From contig JANLFU010000003.1 in NCBI GenBank assembly GCA_024653215.1, forward strand, positions 229,325-293,324: a stretch of DNA of 64,000 nucleotides. Direction: 5' to 3'. Position numbers and translations under genes: made by a program. Origin of the DNA: Candidatus Saccharicenans sp. (GTDB lineage: Bacteria; Acidobacteriota; Aminicenantia; Aminicenantales; Saccharicenantaceae). The notes beneath the pieces were generated by a model that had not been told where the DNA came from, did no database searches, and saw nothing but the letters and a program-made list of their open reading frames with translations. Below, piece after piece: positions 17,172 through 27,033 of this stretch (positions are counted from its first letter, which is position 1; every line of letters begins with the position of its first letter).

Positions 17172-19907
17172 ATGGAGAAACTAATTAGCCAGGCTGAAAA
17201 AATAAGATCCTTTATTATTAATTATGGCTTGCTGTTTATTGTTCTTGTTATCGGCCTTGATCTAATGGCAACGGGTTTGGAAAGTTCAGAAAGTCCTGAC
17301 GCCGGCCCCGAAAATATTCAAGCAAGGCTCGATGCTTCATATACTGATGATGAGCTTTTCAGAATCGGAAGACCAGGGATATACCGCGGTGAACAGCTCA
17401 GGGAGATAGCTTTTCCGCTTGGGGGCATAGGCACCGGTACAGTTTCTCTCGGCGGTCGTGGAAATCTTCGCGACTGGGAAATCTTCAATCGCCCGGGCAA
17501 AGGAGTAAATTTTCCATTTACGTTCTTTGCCATATACGTCGAGAGCGACGGCAAGAAATTCAGTCGGGTGCTGGAAGGACAGATTACTCCTCCTTACTCT
17601 GCTGGCTTTGGCTATCGCCGTGAGGAAGTGCCGGGATTGCCTCGCTTCAGGACCGCTCTCTTCCGCGGTGAATATCCAATGGCTGAAGTCGAACTCAGCG
17701 ATCCCGATTTGCCCGTAATAGTGACTGTTGAAGCCTTTAATCCTTTTATCCCCGGCGATGCCGAAAATTCCGGGTTACCGGTGGTCGTGCTCAAGTACCG
17801 GGTTAAAAATCTTACAGATAAAGAAATTAAGGTAACGCTGGCCGGTTCCGTGGCCAATCCAGTTGGGTTTGACGGCCAGGGGGAATTCAATTCCCTTTTC
17901 AATGCTGCCTTCGGCCAGAACGTAAACCGCCTGGTGAAAGGTCCGGTTTCAGGCCTTTATTTTTTTTCAAAGAAAGTCCAGCCTGACTCGCCGGCTTATG
18001 GCACCCTGGCCCTGGCTACTACCTGGACGGATCTAACGTATGTCACCCACTGGGTTCGCGGTGAGTGGTGGGATGACCTGCATATTTTCTGGGATGATTT
18101 TTCCGACGATGGCCAGCTTAATAATTTCGACGCTGAGGAACCATCACCCGATGGCCGTACCGATGTCGGCAGTCTCGGGCTTAAGGCCACCATCCCGGCT
18201 GGCGACGAAACGGTTCTGCCCCTGGTCATAAGCTGGCATTATCCCAACCTGGTTGATTACTTTGACGTGGTACGCGAACAGCGTGGCCGCCTCTATCATC
18301 CTTATTACACCAAAAAATTCAAGGACGCCTGGCAGGTGACTGAATATCTTTTCCAGAATCTGAACGAGCTGGAGCAGGAAACCCGGCATTTCAGGGCAGT
18401 CTTTTTTTCCTCCAACTTGCCGGCTTCTGTCCTCGATGCTGTTTCCAGCCAGGCCTCCATCATCCGCACACCTACCTGCCTCTGGCTGGATGATGGCAGG
18501 TTTTTTGCCTTTGAAGGTTGCAGCGACCGCTCGGGCTGCTGCCCGCTCAACTGTGCCCATGTCTGGAACTATGCCCAGAGCCTGGCCTTCCTTTTTCCGG
18601 AGCTCGAGCGCTCGATGCGGGAGACCGATTTCCTGGTTAACGTCAGGCCTGACGGGGCCATGGTCTTCCGCACCAGCCTTCCTCTTGGCGAGAAATACTG
18701 GAACTTCAAGCCGGCGGCTGACGGTCAGCTCGGCCGTCTCATCAACCTTTACCGGGACTGGCAGATAAGCGGCGACTTGAGCTTCCTCAAAAAGCTCTGG
18801 CCCCAGGCCAGAAAGGCGCTCGAATATGCCTGGGTTGGCTGGGATAAAGACCGCGATGGACTGCTGGAAGACGAGCAGCACAACACCTATGACATCGAAT
18901 TCTTCGGGCCCAACAGCATGCTCAGCGGTTTTTACCTGGGAGCGCTGGAGGCGGGGGCCAGGATGGCTCAAGCTGTGGGCGATAAAAGGGCTGCGGCCGA
19001 ATATCGCAAAATCTTAGATAAGGGAAAGAAGAATTACGAGACCCTGCTCTGGAACGGCGAATTCTTTATTCAAAAATACGACCGAGCCCTTCAAAAAAAA
19101 TACCAGTACGGAGAGGGCTGTCTTTCCGACCAGCTCCTCGGCCAGTGGCTGGCCATGGTGGCCGGGGTTGGTCGCTTTCTGGATGAGGCCAGAATCAAAA
19201 AGACCCTGGAATCCATTTACCGCTACAATTTCCGGGAAAATTTCTATGACTTTGCCAATGTCCAGAGAACCTACGCCCTGGCCGACGAAAAAGGCCTGCT
19301 TCTCTGCACCTGGCCGCGGGGCGGGCGTCCGCCACTCCCATTCCCTTATTCTGACGAAGTCTGGACCGGTATCGAGTATCAAGTGGCCAGCCACCTGATT
19401 TATGAAGGGATGGTAAGGGAAGGGTTGTCAATTGTTAAGGCGGTCCGCGACCGCTATGACGGTCGGCGCCGTAACCCCTGGAACGAGGTGGAATGCGGCC
19501 ATCACTACGCCCGGGCCATGTCTTCCTGGGGGGTACTGCTGGCCCTTTCTGGGTTTAGCTATTCATTGCCTGAAGGGCGGCTGGGTTTTGCTCCGGCCAT
19601 GAACCAGGATGATTTTCGCACCTTCTGGTCACTCGGCTCAACCTGGGGTACCTACGAACAGCGCTTCGACCGAGACAAAGTTTTCACCTGCGAACTTAGA
19701 TTAGAAGAGGGGAGTCTCGACCTGCGCGAACTGGACGTCGAATTGCCGACCGGCCTGTCACCAGTCTTTGAGTCGGTGAGTTGTCGCCTCGGGGGAAAGG
19801 ACGTAAAACCAGGTGTTGGATTGAGCGGGAAAAGGCTAAGCCTGAAATTCAAGCAGCCAGTCCGGCTGAAAGGTGGCGAGGTATTTCTGCTTAAAATGGT
19901 GTCGTGA
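17172..19907 (+). CDS. GH116 family glycoside hydrolase (glucosylceramidase-like), membrane-anchored
   Basis: A 911-residue GH116 enzyme, homologous to GBA2 and to bacterial beta-glucosidases/xylosidases. GGAGGGG precedes the ATG at 17172. A hydrophobic segment at about residues 17-37 suggests export with an N-terminal anchor. The beta-sandwich domain follows (LREIAFPLGGIGTGTVSLGG, LRDWEIFNRPGKG), then the (alpha/alpha)6 domain. Catalytic candidates are Glu576 in TYDIEFFGPN and Asp728 in PYSDEVWTG. Their spacing of 152 residues equals that of Glu441 and Asp593 in TxGH116. GCCPLNCAHVWNYAQ and ECGHHYARAMSSWG are also family-typical. The substrate (aryl or alkyl beta-glucoside, glycolipid or xyloside) cannot be fixed. 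It appears monocistronic. Confidence 0.92.
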   Translation: MEKLISQAEKIRSFIINYGLLFIVLVIGLDLMATGLESSESPDAGPENIQARLDASYTDDELFRIGRPGIYRGEQLREIAFPLGGIGTGTVSLGGRGNLRDWEIFNRPGKGVNFPFTFFAIYVESDGKKFSRVLEGQITPPYSAGFGYRREEVPGLPRFRTALFRGEYPMAEVELSDPDLPVIVTVEAFNPFIPGDAENSGLPVVVLKYRVKNLTDKEIKVTLAGSVANPVGFDGQGEFNSLFNAAFGQNVNRLVKGPVSGLYFFSKKVQPDSPAYGTLALATTWTDLTYVTHWVRGEWWDDLHIFWDDFSDDGQLNNFDAEEPSPDGRTDVGSLGLKATIPAGDETVLPLVISWHYPNLVDYFDVVREQRGRLYHPYYTKKFKDAWQVTEYLFQNLNELEQETRHFRAVFFSSNLPASVLDAVSSQASIIRTPTCLWLDDGRFFAFEGCSDRSGCCPLNCAHVWNYAQSLAFLFPELERSMRETDFLVNVRPDGAMVFRTSLPLGEKYWNFKPAADGQLGRLINLYRDWQISGDLSFLKKLWPQARKALEYAWVGWDKDRDGLLEDEQHNTYDIEFFGPNSMLSGFYLGALEAGARMAQAVGDKRAAAEYRKILDKGKKNYETLLWNGEFFIQKYDRALQKKYQYGEGCLSDQLLGQWLAMVAGVGRFLDEARIKKTLESIYRYNFRENFYDFANVQRTYALADEKGLLLCTWPRGGRPPLPFPYSDEVWTGIEYQVASHLIYEGMVREGLSIVKAVRDRYDGRRRNPWNEVECGHHYARAMSSWGVLLALSGFSYSLPEGRLGFAPAMNQDDFRTFWSLGSTWGTYEQRFDRDKVFTCELRLEEGSLDLRELDVELPTGLSPVFESVSCRLGGKDVKPGVGLSGKRLSLKFKQPVRLKGGEVFLLKMVS

Positions 19908-19957
19908 TTTTCTTTCCGAGCCAGTGATAGACACCAGTACCTGAAAACCTGGAACTC

Positions 19958-20416
19958 TTACTTTATCAGTTCTAACAATCGAGTCAGGCGATTCAGGTGG
20001 TCCCGGTCTTCTCCGGCCAGCCTCTGGAAGAGCTTTTTCAGGCTCTCATCGTGAATTTCAACCAGGGTGTGCAGGTGAATTTTTTCAAACCGCCCTTCTA
20101 GTTCTAATAATTCACCCAGAATCTGGGGCAGGAGAAGCTTCTTATTTTCGATCCTGGCCAGTAGATCCTGGGCGGCCTTTATACCTTCCAGCAGCTCTTC
20201 TTTAGAGATCCTGGCCTGGCCAAAGGCCTCGGGGGCCCTGGCCTGGTAGTTCCGGCCGGCCCGAAGGAGGTTGGCGTGGTCGCGCTCTTCCCCGGACAGG
20301 CTGACCAGTTCCTTGGCAATGTTTTCGCTTGGGGCCAACTCCGCGGTCTGCTGGTAAATTTCGGCCACCAGGTTTTCCAGGTCGATAGCCTCGATGATAA
20401 GTGCTGTTATGCTCAT
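19958..20416 (-). CDS. ferritin-like (rubrerythrin-type) di-iron protein
   Basis: A 152-residue all-helical protein with the spacing of a ferritin-like four-helix bundle. It has IDLENLVAEIYQQ, then EERDHANLLR (ExxDH), then LELEGRFEKIHLHTLVEI and GEDRDHLNRL. The repeated ExxDH motifs and internal Glu/His supply a di-iron site. The C-terminal rubredoxin domain of true rubrerythrins is absent. A role in peroxide or iron handling in the cytoplasm is usual for the family. AAGGA is upstream. It converges with the GH116 gene and is divergent from the TetR gene, so the 136-base gap upstream holds both promoters. Confidence 0.8.
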   Translation of the reverse strand: MSITALIIEAIDLENLVAEIYQQTAELAPSENIAKELVSLSGEERDHANLLRAGRNYQARAPEAFGQARISKEELLEGIKAAQDLLARIENKKLLLPQILGELLELEGRFEKIHLHTLVEIHDESLKKLFQRLAGEDRDHLNRLTRLLELIK

Positions 20417-20490
20417 GCGCTTCCTTAACCTTTCTCAAATGATAATCAAAAAGGATAGGCAAAACCGGTTCCAAAATCAAGATCCCGGGC

Positions 20491-20518
20491 TTGACAGTCT
20501 GTTTTCCGGGGCTATAAT
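20491..20518 (+). promoter_or_regulatory. consensus sigma-70 promoter of the tetR gene
   Basis: TTGACA (20491-20496) and TATAAT (20513-20518), both perfect consensus, are separated by 16 bp. The predicted start of transcription, near 20525, falls inside a palindromic operator. Confidence 0.85.
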
Positions 20519-20521
20519 GTG

Positions 20522-20535
20522 AGTGAATATTCACT
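20522..20535 (+). promoter_or_regulatory. palindromic operator, probably for the TetR protein
   Basis: AGTGAATATTCACT is a perfect 14-bp palindrome overlapping the expected +1 of the promoter. It resembles operators of FadR/TetR-type regulators (TGAATxxxATTCA). It lies 18 bases upstream of the tetR start codon, so autoregulation is the simplest reading. Confidence 0.75.
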
Positions 20536-20552
20536 TACATAGAGGAAGCCCG

Positions 20553-21155
20553 ATGAAAAGGCCGGCCTTCTTTCAGACCCCCGAGTCCCGCAAGGGGGAC
20601 ATCATCACCGCCGCCCTGAGGATAATCGACCAGAGGGGCGTCAAGGGCCTGACCGTGTCTCAGCTGGCCCAGGAAGTGGGTTTTGTGGAATCAGCCCTCT
20701 ACCGCCATTTCAAGTCCAAGCGCGATCTGATTTCGTTTATTCTGGACAACATCCTGCAGGACGCCTGGAACTACCTGGCCGAGGTGGAAGAAAAAACAGA
20801 AGATTCCCTTGAGGCATTAAGGCAGTTGATCTACCTCTTCCTGAACTTTCTCGAACAATTCCCGGGCATCTTCAAAATCATATATTCCGATGAAATTTAC
20901 CTGGGGGACCGAGAACTCCAGGATAAGATTGATAGGGTTATCTCCGAGATAATCAGTTTTCTAAAGAAGGTAATTCAGAAGGCCATCACCCAGAAGAAGT
21001 TGAAGTCAGGCCTGGACATCACGGTAGCAGCCATGCATTTTCTGGGACTGATTTATACAGCTTTTTCCTACTGGACGCTTAAGAAACGCAGAGTACCCTT
21101 GAAAAGAATTAGCAGCGAGCTGCTTGACCAGTACCTGGAAGGGGTGAGGGCCTGA
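20553..21155 (+). CDS. TetR/AcrR family transcriptional regulator
   Basis: A 200-residue regulator. The ATG at 20553 follows GAGGAAG. The N-terminal helix-turn-helix is clear: IITAALRIIDQRGVKGLTVS, then QEVGFVESALYRHFKSKRDL. The C-terminal ligand domain is helical with aromatic and hydrophobic patches (LIYLFLNFLEQFPGIFKIIY), fitting a lipophilic ligand. It opens a one-strand gene series with an MMPL/RND exporter, a LolA-like protein and a barrel. It probably represses that series and itself through the palindrome at its promoter. Confidence 0.92.
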   Translation: MKRPAFFQTPESRKGDIITAALRIIDQRGVKGLTVSQLAQEVGFVESALYRHFKSKRDLISFILDNILQDAWNYLAEVEEKTEDSLEALRQLIYLFLNFLEQFPGIFKIIYSDEIYLGDRELQDKIDRVISEIISFLKKVIQKAITQKKLKSGLDITVAAMHFLGLIYTAFSYWTLKKRRVPLKRISSELLDQYLEGVRA

Positions 21156-21303
21156 GCCTGCTGGAACAGGCTGATTAAACTCAGTGCTTAAATAAAGCAG
21201 ACGGTATGGAAGAAGTCAGGCCACGGGTGATTATAATCGAGAGTAATCTCTCATAACCTGGTGGCCCATTTTGTCTTGTCCCGGTTGATCGGAGGTAGAG
21301 GAC

Positions 21304-24171
21304 ATGGAAAAGGCCTGGAAAAAGCTTCTGCCCTTTAGCTGGTTGATAATCCTGCTCCTGGTCGTGCTCACGGTCTTTTCCGCCCTGCAGTTCAGACGTC
21401 TCCAGTACCAAAATAAGTTCACCACCTGGTTGCCCCAGAGTGACCCGGTGGTCAAGCTGCTTCAGGATACCGGAGAAAAGTTCGGCTCGACCGAGCTGGT
21501 GCTGGTTACCCTGAGGGCTAAGGAAGGAGAAACTTTCCGACCCGACCTTCTTAAAAGCCTCAAGCTGGCCACGGAAGAACTGGCCCGGCAGCCGGAAATT
21601 TTTTACGTCACTTCCATCATCTCGGCCCCGAATATTCAATCGCGGGACGGGGAGGTGGTCGTCTCGGATTTCCTGGAAGAAATTCCCGAAACCGCGGCCG
21701 GGCTGAAAGCCAGGCTGGAAGAAGCCCTGGGCAAAGAAAATTATGTCAATACTTACCTCTCGCCCGACGGACGCTGGCTCGGGGTGGCGGTCTATCTCCG
21801 CAGCGGAGTGGACGGCAGCCAGGCCTTTGCCCGGGTGGTCAGGACCATAATAGAAAAGCACCTGGCCGACCGGGCGGAAATCCATTATGCCGGCGAGCCC
21901 TGTTTTACCTACTATGCGGACTGGTACCTTAAAAAAGACCTCAGGCTCCTGGTCCCGGTCATCGTCCTGACCGTTCTCCTCGTTCTGTACCTGAGCTTCC
22001 GCCGGCTGCGGGCGGTTTTCCTGCCTTCTCTGGTGGTCTGGCTGTCCACGGCCTGGGTCTTCGGGCTGATGGCCCTGTTCCGGGTGCCGATGAACCTGGT
22101 GACCCCGGCCCTGCCTGTGCTGCTAATCGGCCTGGGCTCTGCCTATGGCATTCACCTGGTCAATTCCATCGAGCAGAACCGGACGGATGGCCAGAGCCGC
22201 GTGGACGTGATTGCCAGGAGTGCGGGGCGGGTGGCCCTTCCTGTGTTCATGGCCGCGGCCACCACCATGGTGGGATTTGTTTCCTTTCTTACGGCCAGGC
22301 TCGGACTCATCAGCAATTTTGGAATTTTTGCCGGGATAGGGGTCATGCTGGCCATGCTCATTACCTATGCCCTTATTCCTTCGGCCTTTTACCTTTTGCC
22401 CGACCCTCCCAGAAAAGTGCAGAAACAAGAAATTTCCCTGGTTAACCCGGCCATTTTCAACTGGCTGGCCGACCGGGTCATCCACCGGGCCGGGGCCATA
22501 ATCATCTTCGGCCTGGTAGTATTTGCCTTCTTTATCATCTGGATTCCCGGGATTAAGCGGGAGGTCAATTTTACCAATTACTTCCCACCAGCCAGCGAAC
22601 CGCGCCTGGCCGACCGTGTCGTCCGGGCCAATTTTGACGGAGCGGCTCCACTTAATATCTATTTCAGGACGGAAAACCTGAGGTCGGCCGGGGCCCTCCG
22701 CGTGCTGCGGCGGGCGGAAAATTTCATGGCCTCGCTGCCGCAGTGCGGGCTGCCCCTGTCGGTGGCCGAGCTGGTAGAAGAACTCAACGAGAAGATGAAC
22801 GGCCGATTTTCTTTGCCCGAGACCGACGGCCAGGTGGCCAACCTCTGGTTTTTCCTGGAAGGAAGAAACGAACTCCGCCAGCTCATTTCGGATGATTTTA
22901 CAGAGGGACTGGTCTTTACCAGGACTTCTTCGGCCCGCACCGAGTTTCACTGGAAGCTCAGGAAGGCCATCGGGGAATTCCTGGCCAGCGAGATGCCGGG
23001 AAAATTCAGGGAAATCAATCTTTCCGGGCTGCCTGAAGAAACGAGGGCCGAGCTCAGAAAGAAAGAAGCTGCTTACCTTCTGGACGAGGTGGGCTGGCTG
23101 CTCCAAAGGTATGCCCCCGGTTCGGTCTCAGACCGCCGGGCGGCAGAAGAATCCCTGAACGAGGTCATAATGAACTGGCCGTCCCTGTTTGCTCCCGAGG
23201 TTGTATCACTGTGGCGGGGAGAAGCAGAAAATTATATCCGGGCCGAATCGTTCGATTTTGACCTGCCGGAGGTAGCCCGGCGCCAACTCCTGGAGAATTT
23301 GATTAAAGTTACAGAAGCGGGTCGGGGAGGTGAAGCCGGCTATCTGGAGGTATTGAGGCAGTCGGTTCCTTCCAGGCTTTATGATGAAGAAACTGCCCGG
23401 CGGGTAGCCAGCACCCTGAACCTGAGGTTAAAAGAGACCAGGGAAAAAGTGGCCACGGATAGAGCCTTGAAGAAGCTCGAGCTATTCCTGCCGGCGGTGG
23501 CCAGGAACAATGATCACTTCGAGAAACGCCTGCGGGGTCTGCTGTACGAGCTGGCCGACGAGCTGGTGGTCCTGCCGGATAACCGTCTCGGAGAAATGGC
23601 CGCCCCGGAGGACAGGTTCAGGATTATAGGGTTTGAACTCATTGACCAGAGTGGCTTGCCGCCGGCCCTGACCCAGCTTGACCACTACCTTTTCCAGTCG
23701 CAGCTTCAATCGTTTGCCCTGGCCCTGGTTATTACCTTTTTCATCATGCTTCTAATCCGGAAGTCGCTCCGGCTGGGACTCATTTCCGTGACACCTATCG
23801 TATTTACCCTGGGTGTGGTCTATGGTTTCTTCGGGCTGGCCGGGGTGAAGCTGGATTATGTGACCATGATGGTGGCCTCGGTCTCCATTGGGGTCGGCAT
23901 AGATTATTCCATTCATTTCGTTCACGGGATGCTGGTGGGCCTGAAGCAGGGGCTGACCGGTCCCGAGGCCGTGACCCTGGCTTTCCGGGAAAAGGGAGGG
24001 GCCATCGTCGCCAATTCCCTGGCCGTCATGCTGGGCTTTGCCGTGCTACTCCTGGCTTCCATGAGCCCGCTGCGGACCTTCGGCGGCATAATGGTCGGCT
24101 CGATGTTCCTGGCGGCCTTCTCGGCCCTGACCATCCTGCCGGCCCTTCTCTTGAAAGTAAAGATAAAATAG
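21304..24171 (+). CDS. MMPL/RND superfamily transporter
   Basis: A 955-residue inner-membrane transporter with two similar halves. Each has one TM helix, a large periplasmic loop and a block of five to six TM helices. First-half TMs include LRLLVPVIVLTVLLVLYLSF and VLLIGLGSAYGIHLVNSIEQ. The second half repeats the pattern with MMVASVSIGVGIDYSIHFVHG, then GGAIVANSLAVMLGFAVLLL. These are MMPL/hopanoid-transporter-like (HpnN) sequences rather than AcrB. The periplasmic loop of the second half is long and helical (about residues 440-780). GGAGG lies 8 bases before the ATG. Together with the LolA-like protein and barrel downstream, it likely moves lipids or hydrophobic compounds across the envelope. 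Confidence 0.88.
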   Translation: MEKAWKKLLPFSWLIILLLVVLTVFSALQFRRLQYQNKFTTWLPQSDPVVKLLQDTGEKFGSTELVLVTLRAKEGETFRPDLLKSLKLATEELARQPEIFYVTSIISAPNIQSRDGEVVVSDFLEEIPETAAGLKARLEEALGKENYVNTYLSPDGRWLGVAVYLRSGVDGSQAFARVVRTIIEKHLADRAEIHYAGEPCFTYYADWYLKKDLRLLVPVIVLTVLLVLYLSFRRLRAVFLPSLVVWLSTAWVFGLMALFRVPMNLVTPALPVLLIGLGSAYGIHLVNSIEQNRTDGQSRVDVIARSAGRVALPVFMAAATTMVGFVSFLTARLGLISNFGIFAGIGVMLAMLITYALIPSAFYLLPDPPRKVQKQEISLVNPAIFNWLADRVIHRAGAIIIFGLVVFAFFIIWIPGIKREVNFTNYFPPASEPRLADRVVRANFDGAAPLNIYFRTENLRSAGALRVLRRAENFMASLPQCGLPLSVAELVEELNEKMNGRFSLPETDGQVANLWFFLEGRNELRQLISDDFTEGLVFTRTSSARTEFHWKLRKAIGEFLASEMPGKFREINLSGLPEETRAELRKKEAAYLLDEVGWLLQRYAPGSVSDRRAAEESLNEVIMNWPSLFAPEVVSLWRGEAENYIRAESFDFDLPEVARRQLLENLIKVTEAGRGGEAGYLEVLRQSVPSRLYDEETARRVASTLNLRLKETREKVATDRALKKLELFLPAVARNNDHFEKRLRGLLYELADELVVLPDNRLGEMAAPEDRFRIIGFELIDQSGLPPALTQLDHYLFQSQLQSFALALVITFFIMLLIRKSLRLGLISVTPIVFTLGVVYGFFGLAGVKLDYVTMMVASVSIGVGIDYSIHFVHGMLVGLKQGLTGPEAVTLAFREKGGAIVANSLAVMLGFAVLLLASMSPLRTFGGIMVGSMFLAAFSALTILPALLLKVKIK

Positions 24172-24374
24172 GACAGGAGAAACGGGTGTGATTACTTCTT
24201 CCAGGTTTCATAGCTGGAAAATGGGGCGGGAAACGTTATGGAAAAAATGGAAATAAAGTTAATAGAGAGAAAAGATGGTTTACTTGATAGAAGAGGTCAT
24301 TGAGTTACCGGAGATTTTAACTATGGTCAGTGGAAAAATATCAATAGACAGCATTGAGTAAGCAGGAGGTGTCA

Positions 24375-25190
24375 ATGAGTAGCGAGGTGGGAATTAACCG
24401 GAGAAAGAGAAGGAAATTTTTGGGTGTCAGCCTGGTTTCTCTGTTTCTATTATTAATGTTAAGCCTCATCATCGGCCTTAAGGCCCAGGACCGGGGCGAG
24501 GAGATTCTCAAGAAAGTTGAAGTCCAGACCATCGGCGAGAAAGCCCCGGCCGATATCCAGGCAGAGATGATTATGATTATCAGGACGGCCAGAGGGGAGG
24601 AAAAGCGGCGGGAACTGATGGTCTTGACCAAGAACAACCCGGCCGGCGACGACTGGCGCCTGATGAAGTTCCTGGCTCCGGCCGATATCAAGGACCTGGG
24701 CTTCTTGGTGCTGTCCGACGACCAGATGTACCTCTACCTGCCGGAGTTTCAGCGGGTTCGAAGGGTTGCTTCCCACAATAAAAAAGAGAGCTTTGTCGGC
24801 TCGGATTTTTCCTATGACGACCTGGGTACGGCCGGGTTTTCGGCTTTTTTCGCTCCCAAGTTTAAGGAAGAAAATGACCGGGCCTGGATCCTGGAACTGG
24901 AGCGGAAGCCGGGGGCCAAAAAGCAGTACTCAAAGATTGTCCTGACCGTGGACAAAGCCACCGAGCTGCCGGTCAGGGCCGAGCTCTATGATGACGGCGG
25001 CCAGCTGTTCAAGGTGGAAACCCAGGAAAACACCCGGGTAGGAAAATACTGGGTCCCGACCAAATTTGTTATGGAAAATGTCAGGGCCCGGACCAGCACC
25101 GTTCTTGAACTCAGGAACATCAGGGTCGACCAGAACCTGAGCGCAGAAATATTTACCGAGAGAAACCTGAAGCGGAGTGTCAGCCGCTGA
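24375..25190 (+). CDS. LolA-like outer membrane lipoprotein-sorting protein
   Basis: A 271-residue periplasmic protein. The ATG at 24375 is preceded by AGGAGGT; the TTG 21 bases upstream is rejected. A TM or signal segment (residues 17-37) follows a basic N-terminus (NRRKRRK). The mature part has the LolA-like fold pattern of RND-associated sorting proteins (PF17131 type): WRLMKFLAPADIKDLGFLVL, MYLYLPEFQRVRRV, FVGSDFSYDDL, then KIVLTVDKATELPVRAELYD and YWVPTKFVMENV. In known gene sets this protein binds a lipid or lipoprotein handed over by an MMPL transporter. It lies 203 bases after the transporter gene, perhaps with its own weak promoter. Confidence 0.85.
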   Translation: MSSEVGINRRKRRKFLGVSLVSLFLLLMLSLIIGLKAQDRGEEILKKVEVQTIGEKAPADIQAEMIMIIRTARGEEKRRELMVLTKNNPAGDDWRLMKFLAPADIKDLGFLVLSDDQMYLYLPEFQRVRRVASHNKKESFVGSDFSYDDLGTAGFSAFFAPKFKEENDRAWILELERKPGAKKQYSKIVLTVDKATELPVRAELYDDGGQLFKVETQENTRVGKYWVPTKFVMENVRARTSTVLELRNIRVDQNLSAEIFTERNLKRSVSR

Positions 25191-25436
25191 GGAGGCAGAT
25201 GGGCCGCTCAAGGCCAGGCTGGCTGATGGTAATATCTAACGCGGGCAGTAGATAAAAAAAAAGAAACAATTGTGGTAAAAAGGAAAAAGAGGCGAATGAC
25301 AGGATTACCAAGTCTTTATCAGGCCGGAAGCTATTATATATGAGGTGGCCGGGGCCCGAATTACTTTTCTTTTTTTGATAAAAATCTTTGAGTTTGGGCA
25401 TGGTTCCTTAGAAAAAAAGTTGTGGGGAGGTGCAGG

Positions 25437-26981
25437 ATGAAGACCTCAAAAATTCTTGAAATCAAAAAACCTGAACCGGGAAGGAAAAAAAGATTAATTA
25501 GGGCAGTGTTAAAAATTCCAGAACAGTGTGACCGCCGCGCCATTATGTCGGCTGTCCTGGCTGCCGGCCTGTTATTTCTGCCGGCGAGGGCAGCCCACGC
25601 CCAGACTACCTTCGATTTCTCAGGGATGGTTAAGTTATTCCTGTCCATCTATGCCTCCAGCAACCAGGCCGGGCCTTATTTCTTTCACGACAGCGGGGAT
25701 TTTTCTTTCAAACGCCTGGAAGGCAGGTTCAGGATAAAGGCCCAGATCTCGGATAATGTTTCCGCCCATATTCGCCTGGATGCCTTCTCCAGCCCGGACG
25801 CCGTCTTTTCAGGCCAGAGCTTCCCCGAGGCTGGAATTCTGGCTTCGCCCGGGAAGACTGAGCCGTTCGAGCTTTCTCTCTACGAGGCCCACATTCGGGT
25901 CAACAACTTCCTGCTGAAGAACCTGGACCTGACTGTCGGCAAGCAGAGAATTCAATGGGGGACGGCGGATAAGTTAAACATAATCGATAACCTGAATCCG
26001 GTTGACTTTGCCAATTTCCTGACCTTTGACCCGGACTATTACCTGGAAAGGCGGCCGCAGACTGCCCTCAATCTGGAGTTTTATCCGGGGAAAAACAGCA
26101 AGCTGCAGCTGGTCTGGCTGATCGGTCGTCAGTACTCGCCCTTGCCGGCCGGGTTTGAAGACATGCTGCGGACCAACCTCCCCGCCCTGCCATCTCCGGA
26201 GATCAACCTGGCCACCGAGACTTCAAGTCTCAGGAATACCAATTTCGGGGCTAGGTTTTCTACCACGCTGTTTAATGTCGACCTGGGGCTCAGCTACTAT
26301 AACGGCAACTACTCCCTGCCCTACATCCAAGGAGTGGAGATCAGTTCCCCGCTTCAACCGGCTCCGACTCAGGTTTATTTCCGGTACCCGAAGAAGCAGG
26401 TCCTGGGCCTGGACCTGGCCGGCGAGATAAAATCGATTGGCTTCTGGGCGGAACTGGCCCGGGTGCAACCCCAGAAAGTTCTTGGCTGGCTGGATACTTA
26501 TGTGCTGGTCGGCGGCGAACTCTTTCCGGTCAACGCCGTCTTCCCGCTGATGGACAGTTATTACTGGCAGTGGGTGGTTGGAGCCGATTACACTTTTTCC
26601 ATGGCTGACGGCCTGTATGTAAATTTCCAGTACCTGCACGGGCTTTTTGATGAGGCCTCCTTCAGCGGGCTGGCCGAAAGTTACTTCGGCTTGAGGAAGG
26701 GAATGTGGTTCGGACAGATCCAGGATTACCTGGCTGGCCGGGCCGAGCTGAGGATGTTAAGGGGCGACCTGAAGGCCGGCCTGAATACCATGTTTTCTCC
26801 GTCCTCCGGTGAATTCAGCCGGTCTTCGGCCATCTTCTACCCGACGCTGGAATACAAGGTCCACGACGCCGTTTTGGTCCAGGCCGGGGCTATCCTGGCC
26901 ACCGGTGACGAGAGCCGGTCCAAGTTTGGCAACTTCAGCCGAGACCGCATCGTCTACCTGCTGACCAAGCTCTCCTTTTAA
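25437..26981 (+). CDS. outer-membrane beta-barrel of the RND/LolA lipid export set (DUF1302-like)
   Basis: A 514-residue outer-membrane protein. GGGGAGG is 6 bases before the ATG at 25437. Its signal is unusually long, with the hydrophobic core at residues 36-55 ending ARAAHAQ. An internal ATG at 25545 would give a normal-length signal and is an alternative start. The mature protein is a barrel: FDFSGMVKLFLSIYAS, then LDLTVGKQRIQWGTADKLNI (hallmark of DUF1302/alginate-export-like barrels), DNLNPVDFANF, and a final strand IVYLLTKLSF ending in Phe. The order transporter, LolA-like protein, barrel implies an inner-to-outer membrane transport line. Confidence 0.8.
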   Translation: MKTSKILEIKKPEPGRKKRLIRAVLKIPEQCDRRAIMSAVLAAGLLFLPARAAHAQTTFDFSGMVKLFLSIYASSNQAGPYFFHDSGDFSFKRLEGRFRIKAQISDNVSAHIRLDAFSSPDAVFSGQSFPEAGILASPGKTEPFELSLYEAHIRVNNFLLKNLDLTVGKQRIQWGTADKLNIIDNLNPVDFANFLTFDPDYYLERRPQTALNLEFYPGKNSKLQLVWLIGRQYSPLPAGFEDMLRTNLPALPSPEINLATETSSLRNTNFGARFSTTLFNVDLGLSYYNGNYSLPYIQGVEISSPLQPAPTQVYFRYPKKQVLGLDLAGEIKSIGFWAELARVQPQKVLGWLDTYVLVGGELFPVNAVFPLMDSYYWQWVVGADYTFSMADGLYVNFQYLHGLFDEASFSGLAESYFGLRKGMWFGQIQDYLAGRAELRMLRGDLKAGLNTMFSPSSGEFSRSSAIFYPTLEYKVHDAVLVQAGAILATGDESRSKFGNFSRDRIVYLLTKLSF

Positions 26982-27033
26982 TCCCGGTTTTCCCGGTTGA
27001 AGCTGAGGCCAGAAAAATATAAACTTATTAAAA

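Noticed and set aside
22123..23106. 327-codon open frame opposite the MMPL transporter
   Set aside because: Shadow of a strongly supported transporter gene.
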